Assembly: GCA_018136815.1 (NCBI GenBank)
Contig: CM030940.1
Span: 1,260,313 to 1,324,312 of the forward strand
DNA from: Isochrysis galbana
Taxonomy: Eukaryota > Haptophyta > Isochrysidales > Isochrysidaceae
Reading direction: 5' to 3'
DNA length: 64,000 nucleotides
The translations under genes and the position numbers were made by a program. The notes beneath the pieces were generated by a model. It did not search any database and had not been told where the DNA came from. It worked only from the letters and a program-made list of their open reading frames with translations. Positions 62,023 through 64,000 of the stretch are shown here, piece by piece. How positions within the stretch are numbered: position 1 is the stretch's first letter; every line of letters begins with the position of its first letter.

Positions 62023-62974
62023 TTATGGCCATGGGAAAGGGTTCGTGACGTCAAGAGGGCCACGCCACCTTGGTAGCACAGAAACCAACGCGTCGCCCTT
62101 AATGATTTCCACAAGAACGGTAGCTGCTGGCGCACGAAGGTCAACTTTGGCTTCTGGTGCCACAACGCAGACAGCGTTCGCTACCGCAGAGATCACAGTC
62201 ATCTTGTCAATGTCAGCATTATGTCGCCGACGCCACTCCACAGCGAATGTACCTTTGTACCTGCGCATTTGGACGGTCGCCTCTGAGGAAGAAGCAGCGT
62301 GGAAGGCCTCGGATCTAAAATGCCTTGAGGGGCATGATTGACTTGTTGTAACTAGGCAAGCCCATGAGGTCTCGCCGACAGGTTGGCGTGGTATACAGCT
62401 CTTACCCGCGCAGTTGCTCTAATAGAGGCGCGAGAGCCGTGGTGATAGCTTGTGATGACGCAGCGCAGATCGTTTGCACAGGAAACAGTCGGATGATGTG
62501 AGGGGCGCCCGAGTTGCCGCTCGCGGCAGCAGCGGTGAGTGCGCGCGTCGTGAGCAGTACTGGATCGTCCGCCGTCTCGCTGAATCGGATCAGCACCTGG
62601 CCGCTGCATCCAGTCTGAGCGACCGCAAAGCGGCGGCTAGCTTTGGCACCTCCCACCTCCTTGCACTCGCCCCGCAGTTGTGCAAGTTCCGAGGCGAGCG
62701 ATTCAGCGGCGCTCTTTGCCCCACCCTTTTCGCCAGACTTGTCTTCGCCGTCTGCCGCGGCCAGCTCACCTGCCCTCTCCTCGTCTTCTGCGACAAATGC
62801 TTCGAGCATGGTGAACGCCTCGCGAATCGCGCGCCTTTCCAGGTGGACATCGCACGTGAGGAGCACTCCGCGCATCCCACGCAAGTCTCCTGTCGCCGCC
62901 GCTCCCGCAAACTTGCGCCGCTTCCGCCGCTCGCCGCCCGCCCCGGCCTCGCGCCGCCGCGTGCCGCCGCCCAT
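62023..62974 (-). CDS. THUMPD1: THUMP-domain protein, THUMPD1/TAN1 type (2 exons)
   Basis: TAN1/THUMPD1 is the tRNA-binding adaptor for N4-acetylcytidine formation by Kre33/NAT10. Exons 62974-62406 and 62260-62023 give 268 residues; intron 145 bp (GTAAGA to GCAG). Start MGGGTRRREAG, Arg/Lys-rich. The N-terminal ferredoxin-like part begins GVLLTCDVHLERRAIREAF and includes FAVAQTGCSGQVLIRF, DDPVLLTTRALT and IIRLFPVQTICAASSQ. Exon 2 supplies the THUMP core: YKGTFAVEWRRRHNADIDKM, KVDLRAPAATVLVEIIKGDA, LVSVLP. The upstream part of the long open frame (to 63724) is G/C-rich leader, not protein. Slightly shorter than yeast TAN1 (289). Confidence 0.88.
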
Positions 62975-63729
62975 CGCTGGAACTGCGCACAAGTCTTCAC
63001 AGTACGCTTCCAAACAGTGCCTAGCCGCCTCCAGGGAAGGGAGGGCGTGGGTGAGCTCTCCACGAGCAGCGCCACGCGGCACTCCGCCGCAGCTCGCCGC
63101 GACGGACGGCAACCCACCGCGAGAAGAATAAGCAAGGTTCTGTTCGAGTTTTCTTGTCTGTGCTGGTTTAATCCTAGTGCCTCGGGTCCGAAGGGAGCGT
63201 GAATGCGTGAATGATGTCGAAGTACGGCGTCGAGCTGTTCTTGTCGAGCGGTGTAGGCGGAAAAGAACATCCGAAAGTTCAGGGCTAACACCTGCTATCG
63301 ACTGGGCACAGTCCACCCTTCTACTTACACCGCCCTTACGTCCCTCGCCGGTCGCCGCCTCCTTTTCCTCTTTTCCTCCTCCTCCTTCCTCGCCTTTAGG
63401 GGTGGGGAGGGAAAAAAAAAACCCGCGGGTCGCTTCTTCGGGCTGTTTTTTTCTTGAGAAACTGGGCGAATTCCCCCCTGCCCCTTTCCGTCCTTTCCGT
63501 CGCGGGGGGGGGGAGCGATGACGTCCCCGGCCCACCCTAACAGGCAGACCTTCGCCGCACTCCAGAAGGAGTGTGGCGGCGGTCCGCCCCTCCGCACGAG
63601 AGGGAATCGGTTGAGACGGTCCTAGCGGCCCTCTCACCGGTTCCTCGACGTTCCCGCCATCCTCAGAGTCCGTTATTCCTTTTTCACCTGCCAGCATCCT
63701 GGTCGCTGCCCCCACCTCACCCACACCTC
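62975..63729. other. Divergent promoter region with a LINE-A 3'-end scrap
   Basis: 63265-63400 resembles 4050-4160, the LINE-A 3' part (minus sense): AAGTTCAGGGCTAACACCTG, TACACCGCCCTTACG, then C/T-rich. A (A)10 and G-rich run are at 63410-63425 and 63505-63512. It lies between the minus-strand THUMPD1 gene and the plus-strand ORF at 63730. Confidence 0.5.
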
Positions 63730-64000
63730 ATGCCCCTGCCCAGTGACATGATGAACGGCGACCCGACGCGCTCCGACGCGCATCAAGAGCGCGAAAGCAC
63801 TTATGCGGAGCTGCCCTGCCTCGCAATCACCCCAGCCGCTCGCTCCGAACCCGATGCATGCAAGGTGGAGCGCCCCCTCACCCACGCAAGTGCAAACCGC
63901 GCAGTATTCAACCTGTGCTCGGTCCAGGCGCTCGAGCAATGTTTACGACTCACAGAAACTTTCACCCCAGAGCAACGGAATCTTTTTGAGGCATTTGTTG
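63730..64000 (+). CDS. Unidentified ORF, 3'-partial (runs off the window)
   Basis: Open from ATG 63730 (MPLPSDMMNGDPTRSDAHQE) to the window end, 90 codons, with protein-like composition and a helical end (SVQALEQCLRLTETFTPEQR). No family was recognised from this piece. Divergently arranged with THUMPD1 across about 750 bp. A complementary open frame exists but has less natural composition. Confidence 0.45.
   Translation, partial: MPLPSDMMNGDPTRSDAHQERESTYAELPCLAITPAARSEPDACKVERPLTHASANRAVFNLCSVQALEQCLRLTETFTPEQRNLFEAFV

Noticed and set aside
62975-63724. 440-codon frame as a longer THUMPD1
   Set aside because: The extra part passes through a LINE-A scrap and G/C runs, and the family start fits 62974.

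Overview
This is nuclear DNA of a GC-rich eukaryote with compact, spliced genes, most likely a unicellular alga or other protist. The evidence is eukaryote-only genes (cytosolic ribosomal protein L12, COQ9, a MINDY-type deubiquitinase, a TRF4-type poly(A) polymerase, a THUMPD1/TAN1 protein, a microsomal-type P450) with GT-AG introns of roughly 70-320 bp. Amino-acid patterns and splice sites were read by eye. The lineage cannot be fixed from this window alone, and there is no sign of prokaryotic or organellar gene organisation.

Layout. 1-1877: 3' part of a single-subunit (T7-like) organellar RNA polymerase. 2430-6190: a decayed LINE carrying a layered stack of younger insertions. 7323-9361(-): a CCCH zinc-finger gene with a 48-bp exon. 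10308-11581: a DNA element with terminal inverted repeats. 12659-13596: COQ9. 14245-25645: a retroelement block holding a gag-like ORF, then one 1473-aa ORF combining a phage-style cytosine methyltransferase fold with a retropepsin, then a LINE ORF1 joined to only the C-terminal part of ORF2. 26732-27437(-): RPL12. 28421-29075: a MITE with perfect 14-bp terminal repeats. 30693-32723(-): poly(A) polymerase. 32940-33930: purine/pyrimidine microsatellites. 34155-37144: SINE-like elements and a LINE 5' end. 37685-39653(-): a MYND plus CS-domain gene. 39984-40334(-): an ankyrin-like fragment. 40933-42138: TPM domain, membrane helix and a broken RING finger. 43192-45240: a coiled-coil protein of unknown function. 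45796-47161: MINDY deubiquitinase. 47838-52620: more SINE/LINE insertions. 52975-54083: a two-exon helical protein of unknown function. 54686-55465: a SINE with target-site duplication. 56033-57200: a P450 cut off by a 100-N gap. 57418-59693: TPR/J-domain co-chaperone. 60063-61310: rearranged pieces of the same retroelement. 62023-62974(-): THUMPD1/TAN1. 63730-64000: start of an unidentified ORF.

The most striking content is the repeats. Several 0.75-0.9 kb non-coding elements have exact 12-17 bp target-site duplications, so their ends can be set to the base. They fall into two main families with different 5' hairpins and 3' tails but a common central core. Each family's 5' hairpin matches the 5' end of a different LINE ORF1 in the same window. 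This looks like a LINE/SINE partnership system with modular SINE architecture. One internal hairpin keeps its pairing through a compensatory change between copies. The host genes are unrelated housekeeping genes and show no operon-like organisation.
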